NCBI RefSeq assembly: GCF_001598055.1
Contig: NZ_CP014844.1
Span: 4,243,642-4,307,641, forward strand
Origin: Cupriavidus nantongensis
GTDB taxonomy: Bacteria > Pseudomonadota > Gammaproteobacteria > Burkholderiales > Burkholderiaceae
Length of the DNA stretch: 64,000 nt
Direction: 5' to 3'
A program made the translations under genes and the position numbers. This document shows, in pieces, positions 40,246-48,370 of this stretch (positions are counted from its first letter, which is position 1; each line of letters opens with the position of its first letter). The notes beneath the pieces are model-generated. The model saw only the letters and a list, made by a program, of their open reading frames with translations, did not search any database and had not been told where the DNA came from.

Positions 40246-40953
40246 TTACTCGTCCTTTTCGTCGCCGGTGGGGAAATGGACGCCGGCCCGGCGTGCCGCC
40301 AGCATGATGTGGCGTTCCATGGCGCGCTGCGCCTGTTCCGGCTGGCGCGCGGCCAGCGCCTCGATGATGGCGCTGTGCTCGAGAAAGGTGGCGTTGCGCG
40401 CGCCGCGCCGATAGTACGGCAGGCGCTGGCTCTCGCGCATCACCTCGGCGCTTTCGCGCAGGATCTCGCGGATGACCTGGTTGCCGGACACCGTGACGAT
40501 CAGCGTATGGAACTCATAGTCCAGCTGCGAGGCCTCGTCGTAGGCATCGGCCTCGATCGCCCGCTGCATGGTGGCCGCGTTCTGGCGCAGCTGCTCGATC
40601 TCGCCGGTGGAGATGGCCAGTGCGGCCAGCCGCGCGGTCAGGCCTTCCAGCGCAAAGCGCAGCTGGTAGATATCGATCAGCGAATGCGTGGCGGCAAAGC
40701 GCCACGGCGGCGTAGCCGCGGCGCTGTCGCCGGCGGTGGTCACATAGACGCCCTTGCCCGGGCGCGACACCACCACGCCCATGCCCTGCAGCGTGGAGAT
40801 CGCCTCGCGCAATGACGCGCGGCTGATGCCGACCTTCGCCGCCAGTTCCCGCTGTGCCGGCAGCAGCGTGCCCGCGGGGAACGTGCCGTCGCGCACCCAT
40901 TGCTGGATAAGGCTGACGGCCTGGTTGGCGACGGAGGCGGAAGATCCTGTCAT
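40246..40953 (-). CDS. FadR-subfamily GntR transcriptional regulator
   Basis: 235 residues from the ATG at 40953. The N-terminal winged helix has GTLLPAQRELAAKVGISRAS, then LREAISTLQGMGVV and RPGKGVYVT. The C-terminal FCD domain is all-helical with LDYEFHTLIVTVSGN containing a metal-binding His. FadR/FCD members sense carboxylates. Putative operators TGGTCTGACCAG upstream of the MFS and AllA genes, and a half-site at its own promoter, make it the likely repressor of that unit. Confidence 0.93.
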   Translation of the reverse strand: MTGSSASVANQAVSLIQQWVRDGTFPAGTLLPAQRELAAKVGISRASLREAISTLQGMGVVVSRPGKGVYVTTAGDSAAATPPWRFAATHSLIDIYQLRFALEGLTARLAALAISTGEIEQLRQNAATMQRAIEADAYDEASQLDYEFHTLIVTVSGNQVIREILRESAEVMRESQRLPYYRRGARNATFLEHSAIIEALAARQPEQAQRAMERHIMLAARRAGVHFPTGDEKDE

Positions 40954-40961
40954 ACGTGCGG

Positions 40962-40974
40962 GATTGACCAGTAA
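40962..40974. promoter_or_regulatory. Half-operator before the GntR gene
   Basis: GATTGACCAGTAA shares GACCAGTA with the operator at 42451-42463, just upstream of the regulator's ATG. Autoregulation is inferred. Confidence 0.4.
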
Positions 40975-41054
40975 GGGTGACGCGTAAGGAACGGCAAAGG
41001 GGCGCAGGGCCGGTTGCCGCAAATTCTAGCCGACAAACCCGCCCGCCCCGCCCC

Positions 41055-42389
41055 TTACTTGTTGACCAGTTTGGCCGGCACCGAGTACGTCAGCAGCGCG
41101 CCGCACAGCAGCACCGCCGCCAGCACGAACATCGCGGCATCGGTGCTCTGGGTGGCGTCCTTGATCAGCCCGATCATGTACGGGCTGATAAAGCCGGCGA
41201 GGTTGGCGAACGAGTTGATCAGCGCAATGCCCGCCGCGGCGCCCACTCCCGACAGGATCGCGGTGGGCAGGCTCCAGAACAGCGGCGACGTGGCCAGGCT
41301 GCCGCCGGCCGCCAGCGCCAGCGCGGCGAGCGACAGCGCGGTGTTGTGGCTGAACACGGCGCTCAGCACCAGCCCCGTGGCCGCGCAGCAGAACGGCACG
41401 ATCAGGTGCCAGCGGCGTTCGCGCATGCGGTCCGAACTGCGGCTGACCAGGATCATCGAACACACTGCCACGCCGAAGGGAATCGCGGTCAGCAAGCCCA
41501 CGTCCAGCACGCTTTTCACACCGGTCTGCTTGATCAGCGTGGGTAGCCAGAAGGTCAACCCGTACTGGCCCATCACCGTGCAGAAGCAGATCATCGTCAT
41601 TTTCAACACGCGCGGATCGGTCACCACGTTGCGCAGCGACATGTGCGCGCTCTTGTGCGCATTCTCCGCGGCAATATTGCGCTCCAGCAGCGCCTTTTCG
41701 TCCGCCGTCAGCCAGCGCGCGGACTGGATGTTGTTGTCCAGGTACCAGAGCACGGCCACGCCCACCAGCAGCGACGGCACCGCCTCGATCACGAACATCC
41801 ACTGCCAGCCGCGCAGGCCGTTGACGCCGTGCATGGCTTCCATGACCCAACCCGACAGCGGCCCGCCGAAGATGCCCGAGATCGGGATCGCAGCCATGAA
41901 CAGCGCCACCATGCGCGCGCGCCGGTGCGACGGGAACCAGTAGGTCAGGTACAGGATCATGCCGGGATAGAAGCCGGCCTCGGCCGCGCCCAGCAGGAAG
42001 CGCAGCACGTAGAACTGCGTGCTGGTCTGCACGAACATCATCGCCGCGGAGATCAGGCTCCACAGGATCATGATGCGCGAGATCGTGGCCTTGGCGCCGA
42101 TGCGGTGCATCAGCAGGTTGCTGGGCACCTCGAAGAAGAAATAGCCGATAAAGAACAAGCCCGCGCCAAGGCCATACACCGCCTCGCTGAACTGCAGGTC
42201 GGCCAGCATGTTCAGCTTGGCAAAGCCCACGTTGACCCGGTCCAGGTAGGCCACCACATAGCACAGCATCAGGAATGGCAGCAGCCGCCAGGCCACCTTG
42301 CGGTATACCGCGTCCTCCCTGGCCTGGGCGTGCGGCTGCGGCACGGCTAGGCCATCCGGCCCGGCATGCGCGGTTTCAGTGGGAATCAT
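41055..42389 (-). CDS. MFS permease of the anion:cation symporter (phthalate permease-like) family
   Basis: 444 residues from the ATG at 42389, with AAGGAG 7 bp upstream; the open frame extends to 42449 without support. About 12 membrane segments. The ACS-family signature is in RKVAWRLLPFLMLCYVVAYL, then DRVNVGFAKLNML, and GAAEAGFYPGMILYLTYWF lies in the first half. These carriers take up organic anions. It is divergent from the AllA-like gene, across a promoter region that carries two operator palindromes, so both are probably regulated together. The substrate may be an ureide or related carboxylate. Confidence 0.92.
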   Translation of the reverse strand: MIPTETAHAGPDGLAVPQPHAQAREDAVYRKVAWRLLPFLMLCYVVAYLDRVNVGFAKLNMLADLQFSEAVYGLGAGLFFIGYFFFEVPSNLLMHRIGAKATISRIMILWSLISAAMMFVQTSTQFYVLRFLLGAAEAGFYPGMILYLTYWFPSHRRARMVALFMAAIPISGIFGGPLSGWVMEAMHGVNGLRGWQWMFVIEAVPSLLVGVAVLWYLDNNIQSARWLTADEKALLERNIAAENAHKSAHMSLRNVVTDPRVLKMTMICFCTVMGQYGLTFWLPTLIKQTGVKSVLDVGLLTAIPFGVAVCSMILVSRSSDRMRERRWHLIVPFCCAATGLVLSAVFSHNTALSLAALALAAGGSLATSPLFWSLPTAILSGVGAAAGIALINSFANLAGFISPYMIGLIKDATQSTDAAMFVLAAVLLCGALLTYSVPAKLVNK

Positions 42390-42450
42390 GGAAGTCTCCT
42401 TGGTTGTTCGAGTCATCGACGCATCCGGTCGCGGCCGGCTCATCGTCATA

Positions 42451-42463
42451 CCGGTCTGACCAG
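42451..42463. promoter_or_regulatory. Putative GntR (FadR-type) operator 1
   Basis: CCGGTCTGACCAG, close to the palindrome TGGT-N3-ACCA typical of FadR-subfamily regulators, 62 bp upstream of the MFS start codon. Confidence 0.6.
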
Positions 42464-42606
42464 TAGATGCCGAATGGTAGGGAGGCCCCTTGCCGGTGTC
42501 AAGGCGATGTCATGTGGGGGAAAGCCCGTATAGGCGCGAAATCGGCGAGTCGACGGCCGCCCGGACGCTTGTGCTACGCCGTGACTTGCTGCAGAATCCG
42601 GCTCAG

Positions 42607-42619
42607 CTGGTCTGACCAG
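42607..42619. promoter_or_regulatory. Putative GntR (FadR-type) operator 2
   Basis: CTGGTCTGACCAG, a perfect inverted repeat around a central CTG/TGA, 72 bp upstream of the AllA-like start. Its centre is 156 bp from operator 1. No gene lies between the two divergent start codons; the 300 bp holds both promoters. Confidence 0.65.
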
Positions 42620-42690
42620 TCAAGCCATTCACGGGATCGCTGGCGCCCGGTCAGCCGCTCGCCGCGATTCCCAGATCCGGAGACTTATTG

Positions 42691-43227
42691 ATGGAAACCA
42701 CGCTCGCGCGCATGGCAGGCGCCCGCATGAGCCTGCATCCGCAGCCGCTGAACGCAGCCGCCTTTGCGCCCTTCGGCGATGTCATCGAGACCCGCCCCGC
42801 AGGCGATCCCGGCGCCTTTCCGATCAACGGCGGCATGGTCACGCGCCACCATGACCTGGCCACGGTCGAACTCGGCGGCGGCCGTGCGCTGATCAACCTG
42901 TTCGAGGCCAGGCCCTACGCCTACCCGATGGAAATCGCCATGCTGGAGCGCCATCCGCTTGGTAGCCAGGCGTTCATCCCGCTTTCGGACCGTCCTTTTC
43001 TGGTCGTGGTCGCGCCGCCCGGCAACACGCTGGAAGCCGGGTCAGTGCGGGCGTTCATCACCAACGGCAGGCAAGGCGTCAATTACCACGCCGGTGTCTG
43101 GCATCACATGCTGCTGGCCCTGGACGCGCCCTCATGCTTCGCGGTGGTGGACCGCGGCGGCGATGGAAACAACTGTGAAGAGCGCTGGCTGGCACAGCCG
43201 CTGCGGCTTGAACTGCCAGACGCCTGA
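42691..43227 (+). CDS. allA: AllA-like ureidoglycolate lyase
   Basis: 178 residues from the ATG at 42691 (CCGGAGAC 8 bp upstream; a TTG at 42688 is adjacent). It is a cupin-like fold with LHPQPLNAAAFAPFGDVIE at the N-terminus and the metal/substrate strands QGVNYHAGVWHHMLLALD near residues 130-147. AllA releases urea from ureidoglycolate in allantoin breakdown. No other allantoin genes are in the window, so the exact substrate is not certain. It is divergent from the MFS permease under the shared putative GntR operators. Confidence 0.85.
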   Translation: METTLARMAGARMSLHPQPLNAAAFAPFGDVIETRPAGDPGAFPINGGMVTRHHDLATVELGGGRALINLFEARPYAYPMEIAMLERHPLGSQAFIPLSDRPFLVVVAPPGNTLEAGSVRAFITNGRQGVNYHAGVWHHMLLALDAPSCFAVVDRGGDGNNCEERWLAQPLRLELPDA

Positions 43228-43266
43228 CAACTAGAGGGCATGGCGCGGAATCTGCGCCACGCTGCC

Positions 43267-43788
43267 TCACGCCACCAGCTTGCGCAGCCGCCGCTCCATC
43301 GCCGGGACGATGTTTCCCGCGCTCCTGGCCAGGTTGACCTGCATCGCCGCCGCAGCGACGTCCATCAGCCGCTGTTCGATCTCGTAACCCTTGCCGCTCA
43401 GCCACAACAGCACTTCCCACAAATGCCAGAGCGCGCTTGCGCCCTCATGCACAGGCGGGGGGAAACTAGCCGGATAACCGAGCATCAGCTTGCGCATGTT
43501 CTGGCGCGACATGCCGAGGGTGTCGGCAATGTCCGTCAGGCCGACGAGGTCCGGAGCCGCTTCGATCAGCGTGGCGGACGGCATGGCGCGCCTGGCATCG
43601 GTGAGCGCGCTGACGAAGGCGTCGGCCGCTGATTCCGCTTCGCGGTCGAATGCGAGCGCAATCCGGCCCGCCACGCCGGTGCCCACGGTGGCATCGTCGC
43701 ATCCGGCTTCGTAGAGTCGTTCGACCAGCGTGTCGGGATCGCAGTCATCCGCCGACAACTGGTATCTCAAGGTGAACGCGTATTCCAT
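43267..43788 (-). CDS. Helix-turn-helix partner protein of a small two-gene unit (antitoxin-like)
   Basis: 173 residues from the ATG at 43788 (GGAG upstream). The N-terminal 80 residues form a ferredoxin-like alpha/beta region (AFTLRYQLSADDCDPDTLVE, then AAGRIALAF-like strands). A helix-turn-helix follows at about residues 82-104 (LVGLTDIADTLGMSRQNMRK) and a tail with ALWHLWEVLLWL. Its start overlaps the end of the interrupted HicA-like gene by 22 bp. The layout, a small basic protein followed by a DNA-binding one, resembles HicAB-type toxin-antitoxin units; the role is inferred. Confidence 0.75.
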   Translation of the reverse strand: MEYAFTLRYQLSADDCDPDTLVERLYEAGCDDATVGTGVAGRIALAFDREAESAADAFVSALTDARRAMPSATLIEAAPDLVGLTDIADTLGMSRQNMRKLMLGYPASFPPPVHEGASALWHLWEVLLWLSGKGYEIEQRLMDVAAAAMQVNLARSAGNIVPAMERRLRKLVA

Positions 43789-44029
43789 GGCGGTGGTTTC
43801 TCCTTCGGCTCGATCGACATCACGACTTCGCACCGATGCAAGCAGTGGTCCACGATCCGACGGATTCGGGTTGCGTGGTTGGATGGGCTCCTGGGTGTGC
43901 AATAGATGCTGATGACACAGAATTCCCCGGCACGACATGCGCTGTCATTGTGCAAGCAGAAGATCCGCCCCCAGGCATGGCCCCTGCCTTTCGCCGCCTC
44001 GACACGCCAGCCGCGAGACTCGGCGTGTC

Positions 44030-44033
44030 TTAA
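44030..44033. repeat. Target-site duplication (left copy)
   Basis: TTAA, matching the copy at 45368-45371. Confidence 0.75.
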
Positions 44034-44053
44034 CAGGTTGCTGAAGTACTCCC
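44034..44053 (+). repeat. Left terminal inverted repeat of the IS
   Basis: CAGGTTGCTGAAGTACTCCC; pairs with the right end with mismatches at TT/CC and G/A and a one-base gap. Confidence 0.8.
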
Positions 44054-44179
44054 CGTACAAGAGGCGAGGCTTCCCCCTGCAAGGCAGTAGGCTTGCGATT
44101 TTTCACAATCTGGAAGCGGGACGTCCCTACATCGATTTTTTCGGCGGTTTGGCGCCCGATTCCGGCCTCATTACCGCGA

Positions 44180-45283
44180 TTACTGCAACTGCGGACGGAT
44201 TTGTCCCAGTGAGCGCATGCGCACGAGGTTGTAGGCGGCCATGCTCAGCACGAACATCTGGTCGACTCGCTTCAGTCCACGCACCATCACCTGGCGCATG
44301 CGCCCGACAGTCTTGACCCATCCGAAGCCTTGTTCGATCAGCTTGCGCTTTTGCTGCGAAACGGCATACCCGGCGCTGCAAGCAATGGCATCAGGAACGG
44401 CCGAGCGGCGCCCCGAGGTGTTCTGTGCCACGTGGGGCGTCACCTTCAGTTCCAGGCAGGCTTGAATGAACTCTTGCGCGTCGTAGCCCTTGTCTGCACC
44501 CACCGTGATTTCGGTGTTCGGGTCGTCCGTCACCTGTCGGGCATCGTTGAGCATCACCTTCGCGGCCTCGCGCTCAGCATGTCCGTCCGCATTGGTCACC
44601 ATGGCGCTCACCACCAGGCCGTGACGGTTGTCGCTCAGGGTATGACCCATATAGCGAAGTTCACTCGCAGTTTTGCCCTTGCGGTACAGCTTGGCATCGG
44701 GATCGGTCTTGGACTCGTGCGTCTCGTTGCTGCGCGTGCGACCTTTGAAGTTGGCGCCGTCGTTGTCGTCCTTGTCGTCGCCGCCGTCCTTGCGCACGAA
44801 GCTCTTGTGGCCTGCCCACGCCTGAATCAGCGTGCCGTCCACGCTGAAGTGCTCGCCCGACAGCCAGTTCTTCTTCTGCGCGATGGCCAGCACCTCGTTG
44901 AAAAACTGGATCACCGCATCATGCTTGATCAGCCGCTCGCGGTTCTTGGTGAAGACCGTGGGCACCCAAACGGTGTCGTCCATCGACAGCCCGATGAACC
45001 AGCGAAACAGCAGGTTGTACTGCGTCTGCTCCATGAGTTGGCGTTCGGAGCGAACGCTGTAGAGCACCTGCAGCAGCATGGCCCGCAGCAACTTCTCCGG
45101 CGCGATGCTGGGCTGGCCACCCTTGATATCGTCCTCGTACATCTGTGCGAACAACCGGTCCATCTTTACCAGCGCCTGGTTGGCCATGGCGCGGATCGAG
45201 CGCAGCGGGTGGGACTTCGGCACGAAATCATCCAGCCTCCGCATAGTGAACAAACTTTCCGTGAAGGTATCTGCGCCGCGCAT
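44180..45283 (-). CDS. IS5-family DDE transposase
   Basis: 367 residues from the ATG at 45283; a TTG at 45310 would add nine residues. The DDE triad is seen in HFSVDGTLIQAWAGHKSF (first Asp), TVGADKGYDAQEF (second Asp) and KLIEQGFGWVKTVGRMRQ (Glu, with the Y/E-R-K context). The N-terminal region LRSIRAMANQALVKMDRLF and the acidic insert DGGDDKDDNDGANF are typical of one IS5 subgroup. It is full length with no frameshift, so the element may be active. Confidence 0.94.
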   Translation of the reverse strand: MRGADTFTESLFTMRRLDDFVPKSHPLRSIRAMANQALVKMDRLFAQMYEDDIKGGQPSIAPEKLLRAMLLQVLYSVRSERQLMEQTQYNLLFRWFIGLSMDDTVWVPTVFTKNRERLIKHDAVIQFFNEVLAIAQKKNWLSGEHFSVDGTLIQAWAGHKSFVRKDGGDDKDDNDGANFKGRTRSNETHESKTDPDAKLYRKGKTASELRYMGHTLSDNRHGLVVSAMVTNADGHAEREAAKVMLNDARQVTDDPNTEITVGADKGYDAQEFIQACLELKVTPHVAQNTSGRRSAVPDAIACSAGYAVSQQKRKLIEQGFGWVKTVGRMRQVMVRGLKRVDQMFVLSMAAYNLVRMRSLGQIRPQLQ

Positions 45284-45347
45284 GAAAGTGGAGTTGGATG
45301 GGTTCCTCAAATCAACGCTTCAGCCAGTTGTCGCGCTGACGTCCACC

Positions 45348-45367
45348 GGAGGTATTTCAGCGGCCTG
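45348..45367 (-). repeat. Right terminal inverted repeat of the IS
   Basis: Read from the end inward: CAGGCCGCTGAAATACCTCC. Confidence 0.8.
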
Positions 45368-45371
45368 TTAA
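45368..45371. repeat. Target-site duplication (right copy)
   Basis: TTAA. Confidence 0.75.
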
Positions 45372-45444
45372 GGCACCTTCAATTTCCTTCCTGGGGTGTT
45401 GGGCACGGGCCATCGATTTCTCCAAGGCTAGAGGCATGGTTTAC

Positions 45445-45462
45445 GGTTGTCAAGTGACAACC
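45445..45462. promoter_or_regulatory. Palindrome upstream of the interrupted HicA-like gene
   Basis: GGTTGTC-AAGT-GACAACC, a 7-4-7 inverted repeat 31 bp before the original start codon at 45413. It is an operator candidate for the two-gene unit. The rest of the 259-bp spacer to 45672 holds nothing recognisable. Confidence 0.5.
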
Positions 45463-45672
45463 AAGGGCTCAGCCCCTTGCAATGCAATTGGAGAATTGTC
45501 CGGCTATGCGCGGTTCGTGGCGTTAAGACGACTCTGTAAGCAAAGTCTCCTGACGCAGCTTCGGAAATCGTCAACCGCTGGCCTGCGTCGGCTTGCCAGG
45601 CGCTGTCATCCTTTGTCGGCGTACACTGCCGCTGAACAGCGCTCACTTCCGGCCGACCCAGCCTACCTCTCC

Positions 45673-46182
45673 ATGCCTGTCCCTTTCCCGCCGATCCACT
45701 CCGACCGCCTGACCCTGTCGCCCTTCCGCGGGCACGACGCAGCCGAAGCATGGCCCTGCATCACCCCCACGCTCGCCCGCTACATGGAATGGGACCCAGC
45801 CCCGTCCCCCGAGGCGTTTCGCGACGTCTGGCAGGCATGGCTGCCGGCCATGGAAGACGGAACGGATTTCATCTTCACGGTCCGACGGACCAGCGACGGT
45901 TGTTTCCTCGGCCTGGCCGGGCTGCATCATGCCGATACGCCCGCGCCGGAGTTCGGCATCTGGATTCGCGAAGACGCCCATGGGCACGGCTACGGCAAGG
46001 AAGCGGTGCTGGCCGTGGCGGGGTGGGCGACGGCCACCTTGCGGCCGGCGCGGTTTGTGTATCCGGCCGCGGAGCAGAACTGGAAGAGCTGCCGGATTGC
46101 GGAAGCGATGGGCGGCGTGGTGGTGGACCGGCAGCCGGCACGGAAGTTTGTGCGGGTGGTCTATTCGGTGCCGGTGAGGTAG
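45673..46182 (+). CDS. GNAT-family N-acetyltransferase (RimJ/RimL type)
   Basis: 169 residues from the ATG at 45673. It opens with IHSDRLTLSPFRGHDA, typical of RimJ/L-like acetyltransferases. IWIREDAHGHGYGKEAVLAV provides the acetyl-CoA pyrophosphate loop (Q/R-x-x-G-x-G/A equivalent), followed by AEQNWKSCRIAEAMGG. The acceptor (protein N-terminus, amino acid or antibiotic) is unknown. It is convergent with the enoyl-CoA hydratase gene. Confidence 0.88.
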   Translation: MPVPFPPIHSDRLTLSPFRGHDAAEAWPCITPTLARYMEWDPAPSPEAFRDVWQAWLPAMEDGTDFIFTVRRTSDGCFLGLAGLHHADTPAPEFGIWIREDAHGHGYGKEAVLAVAGWATATLRPARFVYPAAEQNWKSCRIAEAMGGVVVDRQPARKFVRVVYSVPVR

Positions 46183-46232
46183 CTGGACGGCCGAACGGCA
46201 TCAGCAGCCGATGGCCACCGACCAGCGAATCG

Positions 46233-46261
46233 GCCCGACGCCCCTATCTATAGGGTCGGGC
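46233..46261. terminator. Inverted repeat between convergent genes
   Basis: GCCCGAC...GTCGGGC with CCC/GGG extension, between the acetyltransferase and the enoyl-CoA hydratase stops. There is no U-run, so it is only a possible terminator. Confidence 0.35.
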
Positions 46262-46272
46262 GGTCCGAAGAA

Positions 46273-47076
46273 TCAACGCCCCTTCCACACCGGCGGACGC
46301 TTGCCGACGAACGCTTCCACCCCTTCCCGGAAATCGTCGCTGCCATAGCACTGCCGCACCAGATCGTCGGTATCCGCCACCGCCGCAACGGTCTGGCGGC
46401 GCAACGACTCCTTGATGACCGCCTGCGTCACCGGCGCCAGCGCGCCGAGCCGCTCGCATAGCGCGGCGACTTCGGCGTCCAGCGCCTCGGGCGCATGCAC
46501 GCCTTCGAGAAAGCCGCAGGCCAGCGCCGCGTCGGCATCGAGAATCTGCGCGAGCAACAGCATGCGTCGCACCGGTTGCAGTCCCCATGCCGCGCGCAGC
46601 TTGGCCAGGTTCTGAGCGGAAAGCGTATTGCCCAGCGTTTTCGCGATTGGCACGCCGAAGCGGGCCTTGGGCGTCGCCAGCCGGAAGTCGCACGCGGTGG
46701 CGATGGCCAGCCCGCCGCCCACCGCCCAGCCTTCGATCACCGCAACGGTAGGCATCGGCAGCTGCTCGATCAGCGCGATGCCTTCATCGATGCGCGCCTC
46801 GTACGCGACCCCGTCATCGCCGCCCGAGAACTGCTGGAACTGCGCGATGTCGGTCCCGGCGACAAAGGCCTCGCCGCCCGCGCCGCGCAGCACCACCACG
46901 CGCGCGCCGGCGGTGCCTTCGGCGGCAAGCGTGCGGCAGTGCCCGGCGAGCTGCCCGTACATCGCCCATGTCATCGCATTGCGCGCAGCCGGGCGGTCAA
47001 AGGTCAGCGTCGCGACCTGGCCCTGTCGCGTCAGCGTGACCTGCCCTTCGCCGGGCACCGCCTGCGGGGCGCTCAT
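46273..47076 (-). CDS. Enoyl-CoA hydratase/isomerase family protein
   Basis: 267 residues from the ATG at 47076, which overlaps the CoA-transferase stop by ATGA. It has the crotonase fold: LTFDRPAARNAMTWAMYGQL, the oxyanion-hole blocks GEAFVAGTDIAQF and IEGWAVGGGLAIATACDFRLA. The usual catalytic Glu of hydratases is not obvious (AKTLGNTLSAQNLAKL region), so hydrolase, isomerase or another crotonase activity is possible. It is co-transcribed with a CaiB-type CoA transferase and a Bug protein. Confidence 0.9.
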   Translation of the reverse strand: MSAPQAVPGEGQVTLTRQGQVATLTFDRPAARNAMTWAMYGQLAGHCRTLAAEGTAGARVVVLRGAGGEAFVAGTDIAQFQQFSGGDDGVAYEARIDEGIALIEQLPMPTVAVIEGWAVGGGLAIATACDFRLATPKARFGVPIAKTLGNTLSAQNLAKLRAAWGLQPVRRMLLLAQILDADAALACGFLEGVHAPEALDAEVAALCERLGALAPVTQAVIKESLRRQTVAAVADTDDLVRQCYGSDDFREGVEAFVGKRPPVWKGR

Positions 47077-48311
47077 GCGCCAAATGCGCCGGCCGCCGCC
47101 AGCGACTGCTGTTCGTCCTGCGACATGCCCAGCTCGGCGAGGATCTCGGCGGTGTGCTGGCCCAGCAGCGGCGGCGGGCGCCGTACCTGCTGCGGCGTGC
47201 CGCCCATCTTCACCGCGAAGCCGATATTGGGCACCTTGCCTTCGATCGGATGATCGATCTCGATGCGCATCTGGCGGTGCTTGCCGTGCTCGCTGTCGAA
47301 CGCCTGCGGGTAGGTCAGGATCGGCCCGGCCGGGATGCCGACCTCGAGCAGTTGCTCGATCCAGTAGTCGGCACTTTGCTTGCCGAAGCTCTCTTCCAGC
47401 TCCGCGATCAATGCCTGCCGGTTGGCCAGGCGCAGCGCGACGGTGGCGAAGCGTTCGTCCGCCAGCAGGTCGGGCCGGTCCAGCGTCTTGCACAGCAGCT
47501 GCCACAGCTTCTGGTTTGTCGCGCCCATCACGAAGTAGCCATCGGCGGCCTTCATCGCCTGGTACGGCGCGCTCATGCGGTTGGCCGTGCCGAGCGGCTC
47601 GGGCTCGCGCCCGGTGCCCCAGTATTCGCAGGTGTCCCACACCGAGAATGCCAGCGCCGAATCGAACAGCGACGCATCGACATACTGCCCCCTGCCCGTC
47701 TCCTTGGCACCGATATAGGCGGACAGCATGCCGTAGGTCGCGAACAGCGCGCAGCCGATATCGGCCACCGGCACGCCCGCCTTGACCGGCGCGCCGCCCG
47801 GGTAGCCGGTTACGCTCATCACGCCCGACATCGCCTGCGCCATCAGGTCGAAACCCGGCCGCGTGGCCCACGGCCCGCTCTGGCCGAAGCCGGAGATGCT
47901 GCAATAGACCAGCTTCGGGTTGATCTGGCTGAGCGTCTCGTAGTCGATGCCCAGGCGCTTCATCACGCCGGGGCGATAGTTCTCGACCAGGATGTCGGCG
48001 GTTTCCGCCAGCCGGTACAGCACCTCGCGGCCGGATTCGGTCTTCAGGTCCAGCGTGACGCTGCGCTTGTTGCGGTTCATGTTGAGGAAGCCCATGCTGT
48101 CCGGGCCCTTCATCTTGAACCCCATCGAGCCGCGGGTCTGGTCGCCGCCGTCGGGCGGCTCGATCTTGATCACGTCGGCGCCAAGGTCGGCCAGCAGCAT
48201 GCAGGCGTAGGGGCCGGCCATGACCTGGCTGACGTCGAGCACGCGCACGCCGGCAAGCGGCAGGGGCGTAGCGTTGGCAGCGGTGGCGCCGGAGTCGCGG
48301 GTATCCATCAT
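47073..48311 (-). CDS. CaiB/BaiF-family (class III) CoA transferase
   Basis: 412 residues from the ATG at 48311 (AGGA 8 bp upstream; a second ATG follows at 48308). LAGVRVLDVSQVMAGPYACM, LADLGADVIKIEPPDGGDQT with the catalytic Asp region nearby, and SGFGQSGPWATRPGFDLMAQAMSG are family hallmarks. It transfers CoA between carboxylic acids. The neighbouring Bug binding protein and crotonase suggest uptake, CoA activation and hydration of one organic acid. It starts 59 bp after the Bug gene stop. Confidence 0.92.
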   Translation of the reverse strand: MMDTRDSGATAANATPLPLAGVRVLDVSQVMAGPYACMLLADLGADVIKIEPPDGGDQTRGSMGFKMKGPDSMGFLNMNRNKRSVTLDLKTESGREVLYRLAETADILVENYRPGVMKRLGIDYETLSQINPKLVYCSISGFGQSGPWATRPGFDLMAQAMSGVMSVTGYPGGAPVKAGVPVADIGCALFATYGMLSAYIGAKETGRGQYVDASLFDSALAFSVWDTCEYWGTGREPEPLGTANRMSAPYQAMKAADGYFVMGATNQKLWQLLCKTLDRPDLLADERFATVALRLANRQALIAELEESFGKQSADYWIEQLLEVGIPAGPILTYPQAFDSEHGKHRQMRIEIDHPIEGKVPNIGFAVKMGGTPQQVRRPPPLLGQHTAEILAELGMSQDEQQSLAAAGAFGA

Positions 48312-48370
48312 CGGTTGCGTCCTGGGAAATTGGTTCGGGCTGCGTGCATCGGAACGGCGGCGGTCGCCCA

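Larger units (their letters stand above)
44034..45367 (-). mobile_element. IS5-family insertion sequence, 1,334 bp
   Basis: One transposase gene on the minus strand, imperfect terminal inverted repeats and a 4-bp TTAA direct duplication. Excision of the element plus one TTAA restores the host reading frame exactly, which fixes the ends. The element looks intact. I cannot name the ISfinder entry from memory. Confidence 0.88.
43767..45413 (-). pseudogene. Small HicA-like gene split by an IS5-type element
   Basis: The 5' part (ATG at 45413, GGAG at 45420-45423; MARAQHPRKEIEGA...) lies right of the element, and the 3' part (RHAESRGWRVEAAKGRGHAW... to the stop at 43767) lies left of it. Joining 45413-45372, one TTAA and 44029-43767 gives an uninterrupted 309-bp frame, 102 residues, with GALRHAESRGW across the joint. 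The protein has a GHAWGRIF motif resembling the HicA His region and Cys residues. It overlaps the helix-turn-helix gene. A truncated product could start at the TTG at 44060 within the element's end, so residual function cannot be excluded. Confidence 0.8.

Noticed and set aside
43767..44060. Intact 97-residue HicA-like gene starting at TTG 44060
   Set aside because: Its first codons are the IS terminal repeat, and the true 5' end with ribosome site and family-like N-terminus is across the element at 45413. It might still be translated.
44025..45376. Longer IS ends starting GTGTCTTAACAGG/GTGCCTTAACAGG
   Set aside because: The extra matching bases outside CAGG are the TTAA duplication plus chance. 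The ends at 44034 and 45367 restore the reading frame.
45425..45453. Promoter with TTGACA (45453-45448) inside the palindrome
   Set aside because: The only -10 at proper spacing would overlap the ribosome site and leave a leader of about five bases.
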